Shown here: positions 34,301 to 43,030 of the stretch, piece after piece | Position numbering within the stretch: position 1 is the stretch's first letter | Layout: the number at the start of each line of letters is the position of its first letter | Source of the DNA: Roseburia sp. | GTDB lineage: Bacteria; Bacillota; Clostridia; Lachnospirales; Lachnospiraceae | Assembly (NCBI GenBank): GCA_003483745.1 | Contig: DMYD01000013.1 | Span: forward strand, 651 to 64,650 | Length of the DNA: 64,000 nucleotides | Direction: 5' to 3' | Translations under genes and position numbers: made by a program | The notes under the pieces: generated by a model | The model's database searches: none | What the model saw: the letters and a program-made list of their open reading frames with translations, nothing else | Told to the model about the DNA's origin: nothing

Positions 34301-34763
34301 AGAGTTTCTTTTCATATTGATAACCATATTTCGACTTTTTCTTTATATACCCCAGATCTTCAAAGGTTTTTTGTGACCCAATGTTTTCCTCTTTTACCTC
34401 CCCTGTCAGTTTTCCTCCTCTCATGCCTGCTTCCCGCTTTATCCGTTCTTCCATCTCTCCTAACATCCATTTTCCATATCCTTTTCCACGTTCCTTTGCG
34501 CAAATTGCATATGAAATCTGGTAATACCCACCTTGTAGATCAATCCGCACCTGCCCGATTCTCTGCTTTCCTTTTTGCAAAATATAAATCCATGTATTTT
34601 TATCTGTCAGTTTTTTCTGAAACCACTTAAAGTGCTGCTCTCTGGATATTAGCTCTGTCTGAAATGAAGCTGCCCTGACTGTTTCATCATTTCTTAGTTC
34701 CAGCAAAAATTCTCCATCTTCCCACATCGCACGTCGCAAATTTAGTTCTCTTAATTCACACAT
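34299..34763 (-). CDS. pseH: UDP-4-amino-4,6-dideoxy-N-acetyl-beta-L-altrosamine N-acetyltransferase
   Basis: 154-residue GNAT acetyltransferase of the PseH/RimJ-like type. ELRNDETVRAASFQTELIS, HFKWFQKKL and IGQVRIDLQGG are the usual PseH blocks, and ISYAICAKERGKGYGKWML is the acetyl-CoA-binding motif A. It acetylates the 4-amino group made by PseC. It supplies the third pathway step, not found elsewhere in the window. It lies after a hairpin (34781-34814) downstream of a small sigma-D-linked gene, so it may depend on read-through. Confidence 0.88.
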   Translation of the reverse strand: MCELRELNLRRAMWEDGEFLLELRNDETVRAASFQTELISREQHFKWFQKKLTDKNTWIYILQKGKQRIGQVRIDLQGGYYQISYAICAKERGKGYGKWMLGEMEERIKREAGMRGGKLTGEVKEENIGSQKTFEDLGYIKKKSKYGYQYEKKL

Positions 34764-34780
34764 AGTTTCCTTTCCATTTA

Positions 34781-34814
34781 AAAAACAGCTTTTTACTACT
34801 AAAAAGCTGTTTTT
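34781..34814 (-). terminator. Intrinsic terminator after the small helical gene
   Basis: Perfect stem AAAAACAGCTTTTT / AAAAAGCTGTTTTT with a six-base loop. Its A/T-rich arms make it work on either strand. It separates the gene at 34820-35182 from pseH. Confidence 0.85.
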
Positions 34815-34819
34815 CCATC

Positions 34820-35182
34820 TTATTTCAATACTTCCCCGGCGACCTTTCCTAACTGTTCAAATGCCGGTGTAATATTGGCAAACGCTTCTGCCATCTTTGC
34901 ATCATCTTTTGACGCCACAGCCTTGCCTAATGCAACTGCTGACTGGTTGAAGCTGTCTTTATCAATTCTGATCTGTCCCTCATTTAGGACATCCATGGTT
35001 CCATTCATCACTTCAATTTCCCAGTTAATAGCATTAATGATAGACTGTAAAAAATTATCTGTATCATCCAAACGGTTTCCTGACAATTCTTTTACCAAAA
35101 TACCAATATTTTTTACTAAACGCCCATTAAACTCTACCAGTACTTCTAATGCTTCTACTTTCTCTCTTCTTTGATCTTCCAT
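34820..35182 (-). CDS. Small helical protein of unknown function
   Basis: 120 residues, acidic, all-helical, no known motif. VEALEVLVEFNGRLVKNIGI, FLQSIINAINWEIEVMNGTM and AVASKDDAKMAEAFANITPA give its pattern. The C-terminal half resembles the small gene next to hag (44886-45158) in layout, a helix followed by a KDDAxMAEA-type segment. Its own good sigma-D promoter (35231-35258) ties its expression to flagellin. A chaperone or adaptor for flagellin or glycosylation enzymes is possible; nothing in the sequence proves it. Confidence 0.7.
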   Translation of the reverse strand: MEDQRREKVEALEVLVEFNGRLVKNIGILVKELSGNRLDDTDNFLQSIINAINWEIEVMNGTMDVLNEGQIRIDKDSFNQSAVALGKAVASKDDAKMAEAFANITPAFEQLGKVAGEVLK

Positions 35183-35230
35183 GATTCCACCGTCACTTTT
35201 GTGACTTTTCCTTTCTTTAAGCTATACTTT

Positions 35231-35258
35231 ATATCGGCATAATTAATCCTTCTATTTA
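35231..35258 (-). promoter_or_regulatory. Putative sigma-D promoter of the small helical gene
   Basis: TAAA, 16 bases, GCCGATAT on the minus strand; the -10 is a perfect match to the flagellar sigma-D consensus. It lies about 50 bases upstream of the gene at 34820-35182. Confidence 0.8.
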
Positions 35259-35259
35259 C

Positions 35260-36861
35260 CTATAATAAATTCAAAAATTCTTCTGCTCTTTTTTTCCATG
35301 TGTGATATCTCAGCGTTTTTTCCTTTCCTCTCTCTGCCATGGCTTTCTGTTTTTCCTCATCTCCCAGAAGTTCCATGATCTGCTGAGGTAAAATTTCCAA
35401 TTTATTTAATCTGAATATAAGCATATCATTCTCATCATATTGATTATGGAGATATCTCGTATCATCAGTCACAAGCACAGTTCCAGCCAACATAATATTT
35501 GCCATTCTTTCTGTGAACCCGGCCTTATGCCACGACATTATATTCAGTGAAAGTTTTGATCGTTTCCAGACTGTAATGCTCTCTTCTACTGTAATATCAG
35601 GATGGCATACCACATTGGGATGGTCATAAAACCTTGATTCTTTCCAGCTGTCTCCAAATAAATCTATTTTTATTCCACCTTCTATGATCGACTGTATCAC
35701 ACACTCTCTAAAGTAATGTATCATGCAAAAGAATACTCTTCTCATCTCATAAAACAACTCCAGGTATTCCGTTTCCGTCAGCACGATCCCCCGTTCCCTT
35801 ACCGTTTGGTCAAATGCTTCCTCTGATGATAAGTCTGTATTTTTTCTCATTACCCGCAATAAATGGTTTGCAAAAAATCTCATACTCCGATTCATCTTCC
35901 TCAATACCGGAAGCTGACTTCGATAATCATTATAAGTACCTACAAATGTCAGGTCGTATATTTTTTTCTCTGTCCCATCCACCGCTATTCCTGCTGGCGG
36001 AAATAAAATCGCATTCAGCCTAAAATGATCCTGCACAAATGTTACATAGTCACTGTCTAACGTCAAAACAAAAAAATCATTTAATCCATGTTGTAAATGC
36101 TGTTTCAACCAGATCGGGTGATCAAAAATAAAATTATACTTCGGTCCATAGATATACTGATGCAAATATTCTATATCATTTTCCAGTTTAATTGAAAACA
36201 TATATGACTGTATGCCTATGATCGCACAAAAATGTTGGTACATATAGCGGGTCACATTTCCAATAGGCTCCTTTCCCATGTCAAAGTATATAACCTGTTT
36301 TCCCGCATGTTCCAACGCCTTTCCAAACTGCTCGGCAAATACTGTCAAGACATTATGACAGATATCGTCTCCTTTATAGATTAATATTGGTTTTGTTATA
36401 TCATCAATATAATAATATTCCTGTTCCTTTTTTAACATTTTTTCGAGATATTCTACTGTCTCATTATATCTCCCCTGAAGCTGTGCATCCTGCAATATAC
36501 TTTGCACAACAGCATCAAATAAATTGTTCTGCTGAAGCTGTCCGCTATATTTTGACACAAGATAGCAGTCTGTCATCCATCCATATTCTAGCTTTGTATT
36601 CTGATCATCATCCTCCAGTACAATATGATCCTCTATAAAAAAACTATCTGTTTTCGCTATATTTTTCAGGCGAATAGGCTTCTGTATGGCAATGCGCATT
36701 AAAAGCTCATACTTTTTTCCAGACTTTAGATGAGAATTGATTCCACCTGCCATTCTTGCCAGCTGTTCAGGGATATACACCGTGCCAGCACACAACGTTT
36801 CATCTAACAATAAATCAAGAAAAGAACCCTCTCCTTCTCCTATCTCTATAATCTTCCTCAT
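35260..36861 (-). CDS. CgeB-like glycosyltransferase, long form
   Basis: 533 residues. An unassigned 160-residue N-terminal part precedes a GT-B glycosyltransferase of the CgeB type: PILIYKGDDICHNVLTVFAE, IIGIQSYMF, YDLTFVGTYNDYRSQLPV, IDLFGDSWKESRF, and SKLSLNIMSWHKAGFTERMA then GTVLVTDDTRYLHNQYDEND for the donor site. It is longer than the other three in the window, so it may recognise a different acceptor. It is the fifth gene of the leftward pseB operon, 27 bases after hisF-like. Confidence 0.8.
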   Translation of the reverse strand: MRKIIEIGEGEGSFLDLLLDETLCAGTVYIPEQLARMAGGINSHLKSGKKYELLMRIAIQKPIRLKNIAKTDSFFIEDHIVLEDDDQNTKLEYGWMTDCYLVSKYSGQLQQNNLFDAVVQSILQDAQLQGRYNETVEYLEKMLKKEQEYYYIDDITKPILIYKGDDICHNVLTVFAEQFGKALEHAGKQVIYFDMGKEPIGNVTRYMYQHFCAIIGIQSYMFSIKLENDIEYLHQYIYGPKYNFIFDHPIWLKQHLQHGLNDFFVLTLDSDYVTFVQDHFRLNAILFPPAGIAVDGTEKKIYDLTFVGTYNDYRSQLPVLRKMNRSMRFFANHLLRVMRKNTDLSSEEAFDQTVRERGIVLTETEYLELFYEMRRVFFCMIHYFRECVIQSIIEGGIKIDLFGDSWKESRFYDHPNVVCHPDITVEESITVWKRSKLSLNIMSWHKAGFTERMANIMLAGTVLVTDDTRYLHNQYDENDMLIFRLNKLEILPQQIMELLGDEEKQKAMAERGKEKTLRYHTWKKRAEEFLNLL

Positions 36862-36888
36862 ATTAATCTCATTTCTTCTTTGTACTTT

Positions 36889-37647
36889 TTAAATTAATCG
36901 CACTGCTACCCCATGCTGCTGCAAATACTCTTTTGCCTCTCTCGGTGTTTGCTCTGTAAAATGATAAATACTTGCTGCCGCAACTGCAGATGCACCCCCA
37001 TCCACGACTGCCGCTCTCATATGTTCATAATTTCCTGCTCCACCAGATGCAATAACAGGTACCGAAACACAAGCCGTTACTCTTTTTATCAGATCTATAT
37101 CATATCCCTTCATGGTACCATCCAATTCTATTGATGTTAATAATATTTCTCCGGCGCCGGCATCCACAATCTTTTTTGCCCAATCCTCTACCAGATATCC
37201 TGTATCCACCGAACCATTATGGGAAAAACAATGATATGCTCCATCTATCAGTCGGCAGTCAATGCCAGCTACAATACACTGTGAGCCAAATAAATCTGCC
37301 CCCTCAGTAATAAGTGCAATATCGTCGTATGCGGCTGTATTAATTGCCACCTTATCTGCGCCAGCACGAAGTAACTGCCTTATTTGTTCTATGTTGTGAA
37401 TACCTCCACCCACACAAAACGGCACAAAGCATTCCCTTGAAAAGTCTCTGATCTCGTTATAATCCGGATCTCTCTTCTCATTTGTAGCCTCTATATCCAG
37501 CAAGATTAACTCGTCCACTTCTCTCATATTATAAACTTTAATGGCAGGTAGTACCGTATCTACCCTGCGCCATGAATTAAATCCGATTCCCTTTACCAGT
37601 CCCACTGATTTATATAATAAAGTTGGTATTACCCGTACCTTTAACAT
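36889..37647 (-). CDS. HisF-like cyclase subunit for sugar amidination
   Basis: 252-residue TIM barrel homologous to HisF of imidazole-glycerol-phosphate synthase. VDELILLDIEATNEKRD carries the first catalytic-type Asp, CVGGGIHNIEQIRQLL the phosphate site, and VAGIDCRLIDGAYHCF and VPVIASGGAGNYEHM follow. It is next to hisH-like and pseA-like genes and there is no other his gene, so it belongs to the glycan-type HisH/HisF pair seen with WbpG/PseA amidotransferases. It would channel ammonia to, or assist, acetamidino formation rather than make histidine. Confidence 0.85.
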   Translation of the reverse strand: MLKVRVIPTLLYKSVGLVKGIGFNSWRRVDTVLPAIKVYNMREVDELILLDIEATNEKRDPDYNEIRDFSRECFVPFCVGGGIHNIEQIRQLLRAGADKVAINTAAYDDIALITEGADLFGSQCIVAGIDCRLIDGAYHCFSHNGSVDTGYLVEDWAKKIVDAGAGEILLTSIELDGTMKGYDIDLIKRVTACVSVPVIASGGAGNYEHMRAAVVDGGASAVAAASIYHFTEQTPREAKEYLQQHGVAVRLI

Positions 37648-37660
37648 ACTTTTCCCCGCC

Positions 37661-38275
37661 TTACATTCTCAAGAAATTTTTTATTAACTTAAAACCTGCT
37701 TTCTGGCTTTTTTCCGGATGAAACTGTGTTCCCATAATATTATCCTTTATTACCACAGATGCAAACTCTCCACAGTAGGGCGTTACCGCTGCTACATTCT
37801 CTTTCCTGCTTACATTAAAATGATAGCTATGCACAAAATAAAAATTTGTTTCATCCGCTATTCCCTCAAACAGTGGTATATCCTGCTGTTTTATAATATC
37901 ATTCCATCCTACATGTGGTATCCGTTCATTTAGATCCGTTGTCTCCAGTCGAATAATCTCTCCTGGTATATAGCCCAATCCCTGACATTCCCGTACCTCA
38001 TATCCTTTTTCTGCCAGCAATTGCATTCCCAGACAGATTCCAAGCATTGGAACTTCCTTCTCTTTTACCGCCCGATTCAATTCTTCGATCCACCCGTTTT
38101 TCTTCAGATTTTCCATCGCATCCGGAAATGCACCAACTCCGGGAAGCACAATATGCAGTGCCTCCCGGAGTTCTAATGGATTATCAATGATAACGGCATC
38201 CGCCCCACACTTTTCAAAAGCGCGCTGCACAGACAATAAGTTACCCATTCCGTAATCAATAATCGCCGTATCCAT
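37661..38275 (-). CDS. HisH-like glutamine amidotransferase
   Basis: 204-residue class I glutamine amidotransferase. The catalytic Cys is in MLGICLGMQLLAEKG, and the His and Glu of the triad are in MGTQFHPEKSQKAG. IVLPGVGAFPDAMENL is the N-terminal motif. It releases ammonia from glutamine for the PseA-like enzyme whose gene ends one base upstream. The pair with the HisF-like gene (14 bases downstream) is characteristic of glycan acetamidino modules. Confidence 0.88.
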   Translation of the reverse strand: MDTAIIDYGMGNLLSVQRAFEKCGADAVIIDNPLELREALHIVLPGVGAFPDAMENLKKNGWIEELNRAVKEKEVPMLGICLGMQLLAEKGYEVRECQGLGYIPGEIIRLETTDLNERIPHVGWNDIIKQQDIPLFEGIADETNFYFVHSYHFNVSRKENVAAVTPYCGEFASVVIKDNIMGTQFHPEKSQKAGFKLIKNFLRM

Positions 38276-38276
38276 A

Positions 38277-39443
38277 CTATTGACATTCCTTTTCTACATT
38301 ATCGTAATTGATTTTTGTCAGATTACCTTTTTTATCTTTTACTAACTTACCATTTTTATCTGTTACAAACAGTTTTTTATTTGTAAATTCATCACAGATT
38401 TTTACAAACTCATCTACTGTTATATCCAACGGTTCTAAGATATCCTCTAACTTCTTATCCAAGTATGTCCAACGAAAAGCACCATCACGCTCTTTTATTA
38501 TCTTCATGGCCTCCTCACGGGATATTCTTCCGCGTCGGATGTGCATAGAAGCCTGATCCGTACATCTTCCAAATCCAAATTTTAAAAATTTGAAATATTC
38601 GTGTATTCCGGCCTGATAATTGTCTAAATTCTCATAATCATCATAATCGCCTTCTACGACTTTTCCCCAGCTTTCAAAGCCATGTGCCTTCGCCACAAGA
38701 ACATTATGCAAACCCTCCCACGGAATATAGTATCCCAGGAATATGCCGGTAACGCCGACACGTTTTAATTCCTCATCGGTCGGATATGTAAAAGGTATCA
38801 GATCTTTCTTCGTAATACCTTCCTGCCCTATCAGGTCTGTTACTCGAAGTCCTAACATCCCACCAAACTCTTCTAACCATCTACGATCTAATACATTATT
38901 TTCCACTGCAGCTGCAGGTCCACCATATTCGTTTTGCGAATTCTCCCCCCAGATGATTAACGGTACATTAAAATTAACTGCCATTCTTACCGGAACTGTA
39001 AAAATGCTTACGTGCTCCGGCCATGAAATATCACCTACCTCCACAAGACCGATACGATTTAACTTTGCACGGACTACCCGATTGGTTGTGACCTCAATAT
39101 AATCCACTCCCATTTTTTTTATATTCTCGATATTTCTTCTCCCAATCTCGGTCAGATCACAGGTTGTTGCCGTTACACACAATGGATTCATTCCTAACTC
39201 TAACATAGTAACAACCTGATAGGTACTATCTTTTCCCCCACTTACGGGTATAATGCAGTCCCAATTACTTCCATCTTTGGATCTATAACGATCTAAAATC
39301 TGCATCAATTCTTTTTTTCGTTCATCCCAGTCTACATTCTTGCGATTTTCATAATTCCGACAGGCATTGCAAATACCCTCTTCATCAAATGACAGATGTG
39401 GCTTTGTACTTGGCAAACAACAACGTTTACAATACTGTATCAT
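38277..39443 (-). CDS. pseA: N-acetyl sugar amidotransferase (PseA/WbpG family)
   Basis: 388 residues. An N-terminal Cys cluster (YCKRCCLPSTKP, GICNACRNYE) resembles a zinc or iron-binding unit. The ATP-PPi loop IIPVSGGKDSTYQV activates the acetamido group with ATP. IIWGENSQNEYGG and FGRCTDQASMHIRRG are family motifs. It converts an N-acetyl to an N-acetimidoyl group, on pseudaminic acid in Campylobacter PseA. The ATG at 39443 follows GGAGGAATT; the longer TTG frame to 39458 overlaps that site. Whether the acceptor is a pseudaminic acid form or another diacetamido sugar is not settled. Confidence 0.88.
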   Translation of the reverse strand: MIQYCKRCCLPSTKPHLSFDEEGICNACRNYENRKNVDWDERKKELMQILDRYRSKDGSNWDCIIPVSGGKDSTYQVVTMLELGMNPLCVTATTCDLTEIGRRNIENIKKMGVDYIEVTTNRVVRAKLNRIGLVEVGDISWPEHVSIFTVPVRMAVNFNVPLIIWGENSQNEYGGPAAAVENNVLDRRWLEEFGGMLGLRVTDLIGQEGITKKDLIPFTYPTDEELKRVGVTGIFLGYYIPWEGLHNVLVAKAHGFESWGKVVEGDYDDYENLDNYQAGIHEYFKFLKFGFGRCTDQASMHIRRGRISREEAMKIIKERDGAFRWTYLDKKLEDILEPLDITVDEFVKICDEFTNKKLFVTDKNGKLVKDKKGNLTKINYDNVEKECQ

Positions 39444-39469
39444 AATAAATTCCTCCAATTATCCACTTT

Positions 39470-40462
39470 CTAATGTTCTTCTACGTTTTTCAGTCTTTCT
39501 TTGATATTCTCGACCGACAGCCATTCCGTATTCTTTCCAGAACTATATTCAAACCCTGCCTCTACCTTTTTTCCTCCCGGCTGGATCTTTGCATCATCCC
39601 ACCAGTCAAAGTGTGGATACACAATAAAATGTTTATCATATTCATATGTCATCATAGAATCTTCTCTGGTGACCATAATTTCATGTAGTTTTTCGCCCTC
39701 CCTGATACCAACTTCCGGCATATTGCATCCCGGCAAAATTGCCTGAGCAAGATCTGTAATTTTAAAAGACGGTATTTTGGAAATAAACGTCTCTCCCCCT
39801 TTTGCCTCTGAAAGAGCTTTTATTACAAGCTGCACACCTTCATCTAAGCTGATCCAGAAACGAGTCATTCTATAATCTGTAATTGGAAGATCTGTTCCCC
39901 CATTCTGAATAATATTGCGGAAAAATGGAATAACAGAGCCACGGCTTCCCGCCACATTGCCATAACGAACAATAGAAAAACACACATCCTTGGCTCCCGC
40001 ATATGCATTTGCTGCAATAAACAGTTTATCTGATACTAATTTTGTACCACCATATAAATTAATCGGATTAACTGCCTTATCCGTCGACAGGGCAACAACC
40101 CTTTTTACACCACAATCCAGTGCTGCATCTACGATATTCATTGCTCCATTGATATTTGTCTTTACTGCTTCCATTGGATTGTATTCACAGGCAGGCACCT
40201 GTTTTAAAGCTGCTGCATGAACCACATAATCTACTCCGTCAAATGCCCGGTATAATCTTTCCTTATCTCTTACATCTCCAATAAAAAAACGCAGTTTATC
40301 GCCATATTTTTTGAATTTATTAGCCATAATAAACTGCTTGTACTCGTCTCTGGAATATATAATAATTTTTTTGGGATCATAATTTTCCAATACATAGGTC
40401 ACAAATTGATTTCCAAAAGAACCTGTTCCACCTGTTACTAATATCGTTTTTCCATTTAACAT
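39470..40462 (-). CDS. pseB: UDP-N-acetylglucosamine 4,6-dehydratase (inverting)
   Basis: 330-residue short-chain dehydrogenase/epimerase. ILVTGGTGSFGNQFVTYVL is the NADP-binding loop, VDYVVHAAALKQVPACEYNP is diagnostic of PseB/FlaA1, and STDKAVNPINLYGGTKLVSD holds the catalytic residues. It removes water and inverts C5 in the first pseudaminic acid step. The ATG at 40462 sits behind GGAGGCTTAT. The frame extends to 40501 but nothing supports it. It heads the operon pseB-pseA-hisH-hisF-CgeB-like. Confidence 0.95.
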   Translation of the reverse strand: MLNGKTILVTGGTGSFGNQFVTYVLENYDPKKIIIYSRDEYKQFIMANKFKKYGDKLRFFIGDVRDKERLYRAFDGVDYVVHAAALKQVPACEYNPMEAVKTNINGAMNIVDAALDCGVKRVVALSTDKAVNPINLYGGTKLVSDKLFIAANAYAGAKDVCFSIVRYGNVAGSRGSVIPFFRNIIQNGGTDLPITDYRMTRFWISLDEGVQLVIKALSEAKGGETFISKIPSFKITDLAQAILPGCNMPEVGIREGEKLHEIMVTREDSMMTYEYDKHFIVYPHFDWWDDAKIQPGGKKVEAGFEYSSGKNTEWLSVENIKERLKNVEEH

Positions 40463-40517
40463 ATAAGCCTCCTGCTTTCTTACACAGCATCCTGCTGTCA
40501 TAATACTGGTATTATTT

Positions 40518-40545
40518 ATATCGAACCATTAGAGTTTTCTCATAA
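40518..40545 (-). promoter_or_regulatory. Possible sigma-D promoter of pseB operon
   Basis: A TTCGATAT -10 on the minus strand, identical to that of the second flagellin. The -35 at the right distance is TTAT, not TAAA, so the match is partial. Confidence 0.45.
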
Positions 40546-40583
40546 CCTCTGATATAAAAAATGCAATTTCAATATATCTGAAC

Positions 40584-40613
40584 TTGTAACATAACCTTTA
40601 CTTAGTATATAAT
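40584..40613 (+). promoter_or_regulatory. Putative sigma-A promoter of CgeB-like gene pair
   Basis: TTGTAA and TATAAT with an 18-base spacer, about 45-50 bases upstream of the gene at 40661. The -10 matches the vegetative consensus perfectly. Confidence 0.6.
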
Positions 40614-40660
40614 ACATACATGTAAAAAGCAATTCTGTGATGGAAAGGGCTCAATATCAC

Positions 40661-41845
40661 ATGAAGATTTTATTTTATCGTTATGGCAGTATCTGCGAAC
40701 CGGATATTATCCATTCTTTTCAAGAATTAGGGAATGAAGTGACCGAAATTACTGTTGAAATATATAATAAAAGTTTTACGCCGGCTGAAGGTGTTTCTCT
40801 TCTGACCGATATTCTTTTTTCACATAATTATGATTTTGTTTTCAGTATAAATTTTTATCCATTTATATCAGAAGTCTGTAACATTTTCAAATTACGTTAT
40901 ATTTGTTGGACTGTTGACAGTCCTGTTGCCGAATTATATTCTCCTGCAATCTATAATGAATGGAATCGTATTTTTCTTTTCGATCGTGATCAATATAATA
41001 CATTTTATCCTTATAATCCAAATTGTATTTTCCATTTACCTCTTGCAAGTGATCCAAAGCGCTGGGCATCTGTCATTTCCAGTGCAACACCTGCTGACGT
41101 TTCACGTTTTTCAGGTAATATCAGCTTCGTAGGTTCCCTTTACACAGAGAAATGTGATTACAACAAGCTCTCTGCTTTGCCAGACTATCTGCGTGGCTAT
41201 CTCTCCAGCATTATGCTGGCACAGTCAAAAGTATACGGTTATTATTTTTTAGAAGAATTACTTCCAGTTTCTGCTTTAAATGACCTATCTGCTTTTTGTG
41301 AAAACGAATGTTCCTTTGAAGAAAAAACAATAGAAAACTCTCGCTCCTCTGTTACACGTTTTTTTCTTGAACCTATTATTTCCGCAATGGAACGCATCCA
41401 TACCATGGAGTTGCTTGGCTCTCATTTTCCTGTGGATCTTTACACTGGAAGCGATACAACAGGTCTTCCTGTTCATAATGGTGGAACAGTAAAAACGCTA
41501 ACCGAAATGCCGCTCATCTTCCATTACAGCAAAATAAATTTAAATATTACTTCCAAATCCATCCGCTCCGGTCTGCCATTACGTATTTTTGACATATTAG
41601 GCTGCGGTGGTTTTTTGCTTACAAACTACCAGTCTGAACTTGCAGAATACTTTACACCCGGGTATGATCTTGTATGCTACTCCAGTGACGAAGAACTGTT
41701 AGAAAAGGTTGAGTACTACCTGTCTCACGAAAAAGAACGCAATGAAATTGCTCTTAACGGCTTACAGACTGTTATTCAATATCATAACTATCCAGAACGC
41801 CTGCTTCAGATGATTTCTCTGGCTTATGGAATTACGAAAGGATGA
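40661..41845 (+). CDS. CgeB-like glycosyltransferase
   Basis: 394 residues. ILFYRYGSICEPDIIHSFQE opens it like the other CgeB-type genes, YICWTVDSPVAELY and ISFVGSLYTEKCDYNKL follow, and the donor site is SKSIRSGLPLRIFDILGCGG then FLLTNYQSELAEYFTPG. The ATG at 40661 is chosen by homology with its paralogues' starts, although the ribosome binding site is modest; a GTG at 40637 would add eight residues. It is four bases from the next gene, a close paralogue, so the pair is one transcription unit. Confidence 0.83.
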   Translation: MKILFYRYGSICEPDIIHSFQELGNEVTEITVEIYNKSFTPAEGVSLLTDILFSHNYDFVFSINFYPFISEVCNIFKLRYICWTVDSPVAELYSPAIYNEWNRIFLFDRDQYNTFYPYNPNCIFHLPLASDPKRWASVISSATPADVSRFSGNISFVGSLYTEKCDYNKLSALPDYLRGYLSSIMLAQSKVYGYYFLEELLPVSALNDLSAFCENECSFEEKTIENSRSSVTRFFLEPIISAMERIHTMELLGSHFPVDLYTGSDTTGLPVHNGGTVKTLTEMPLIFHYSKINLNITSKSIRSGLPLRIFDILGCGGFLLTNYQSELAEYFTPGYDLVCYSSDEELLEKVEYYLSHEKERNEIALNGLQTVIQYHNYPERLLQMISLAYGITKG

Positions 41846-41848
41846 CCT

Positions 41849-43012
41849 ATGAGAATTATTTTTTTAGACACACCCGCTTTTGCCAAGCAGGATATGATAG
41901 ATGCTTTTGAAGAAAATAATATTCACTGTGATCTATTTTCACACCCCTCTTATCAGGAGCGAAAAAATGCTGCCTTTGAAACTGCTTTTTTTGCATTTGC
42001 CGAAAAAAAAGTATACGATTTTGTATTTTCTTTTAATTTTTTCCCTGTTTTATCAAATTGTTGTCAAAAATATAATATTCCCTATGTATCCTATGTATAT
42101 GACTGCCCTTTAGTCGCACTTTATTCGTGCAGTCTGATCAATACATGTAACTATGTTTTTTTATTTGATAAAACCATCTATCAGACTTTCAGAGATGCAG
42201 GGATTACGACTGTATATTATCTTCCTCTGGCAGCCAATGTAAAACGGCTTTCTAATTTATCCTGTTCCCCTGCATTAACTTCAAAACTCTCCTCTGAAGT
42301 TTCTTTTGTGGGTTCTCTTTATAATGAAGATCATAATTTTTATGATAGACTTGTCTCTATTAGTGACTACACGAGAGGTTATTTAGATGCCATTATGAAT
42401 GCGCAGCAGCAAGTCTATGGATCTTTCTTTTTAGAAGAATTAATTACTCCTGCCATCTTAGAGGATCTGCAGAACTCCATCCCCTATCAGCCACTCTCCG
42501 ATGGCACAGAAACTCCGGCCTACGTCTATGCAAATTACTTTCTTTGCCGAAAGATCACCTCAAACGAAAGGCTTTCCTTGCTAAAAGCTGCTTCAAAACA
42601 CTTTCAGCTAAAACTCTACACGCACCAGCCTCCTGCCGATATTCCTGATGCAGAATACATCGGTCCTATTGACTGGTATTCTGTTATGCCTTTGGTTTTT
42701 AAAAACAGTACTATCAATTTAAATATTACCTTAAAAAGTATTCAATCTGGCATTCCTTTGCGCGGAATGGATATTATGGGAAGTGGAGGTTTTTTACTTA
42801 CCAATTATCAAAGCGACTTCCTTGATTTCTTTATTCCTGACGAAGACTTTGTTTTTTTTGAAAATACGGATGATTTTATTTCCAAAATTCGTTATTATCT
42901 GAAGCATGACAATATTCGTCAGCAGATCATAGCAAATTCATACGGCAAAATGAAAGATTACCATACCTTTTCCCATCGGGTTCACACTATTCTCGAAACA
43001 TTAAAAAGTTAG
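41849..43012 (+). CDS. CgeB-like glycosyltransferase
   Basis: 387 residues, tandem paralogue of the preceding gene. IIFLDTPAFAKQDMIDAF opens it, VSYVYDCPLVALYSCS and VSFVGSLYNEDHNFYDR match the mid-region, and the donor site is LKSIQSGIPLRGMDIMGSGG then FLLTNYQSDFLDFFIP. It likely adds a sugar to the flagellin glycan. The tandem arrangement suggests sequential additions or a duplicated activity with changed specificity. It ends in a terminator shared with the convergent maf gene. Confidence 0.83.
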   Translation: MRIIFLDTPAFAKQDMIDAFEENNIHCDLFSHPSYQERKNAAFETAFFAFAEKKVYDFVFSFNFFPVLSNCCQKYNIPYVSYVYDCPLVALYSCSLINTCNYVFLFDKTIYQTFRDAGITTVYYLPLAANVKRLSNLSCSPALTSKLSSEVSFVGSLYNEDHNFYDRLVSISDYTRGYLDAIMNAQQQVYGSFFLEELITPAILEDLQNSIPYQPLSDGTETPAYVYANYFLCRKITSNERLSLLKAASKHFQLKLYTHQPPADIPDAEYIGPIDWYSVMPLVFKNSTINLNITLKSIQSGIPLRGMDIMGSGGFLLTNYQSDFLDFFIPDEDFVFFENTDDFISKIRYYLKHDNIRQQIIANSYGKMKDYHTFSHRVHTILETLKS

Positions 43013-43030
43013 CATTACTGCTAACTTTTT
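43003..43030. terminator. Bidirectional terminator overlapping both stops
   Basis: AAAAAGTTAGCA / TGCTAACTTTTT stem with a short loop. It overlaps the 3' ends of the convergent CgeB-like (plus) and maf (minus) genes, and the T-runs on both sides suit termination in both directions. Confidence 0.85.

Noticed and set aside
36889..38275. Histidine biosynthesis genes hisF and hisH
   Set aside because: No other his genes are nearby, and they lie between pseA-like and glycosyltransferase genes. The pairing is typical of sugar amidination.
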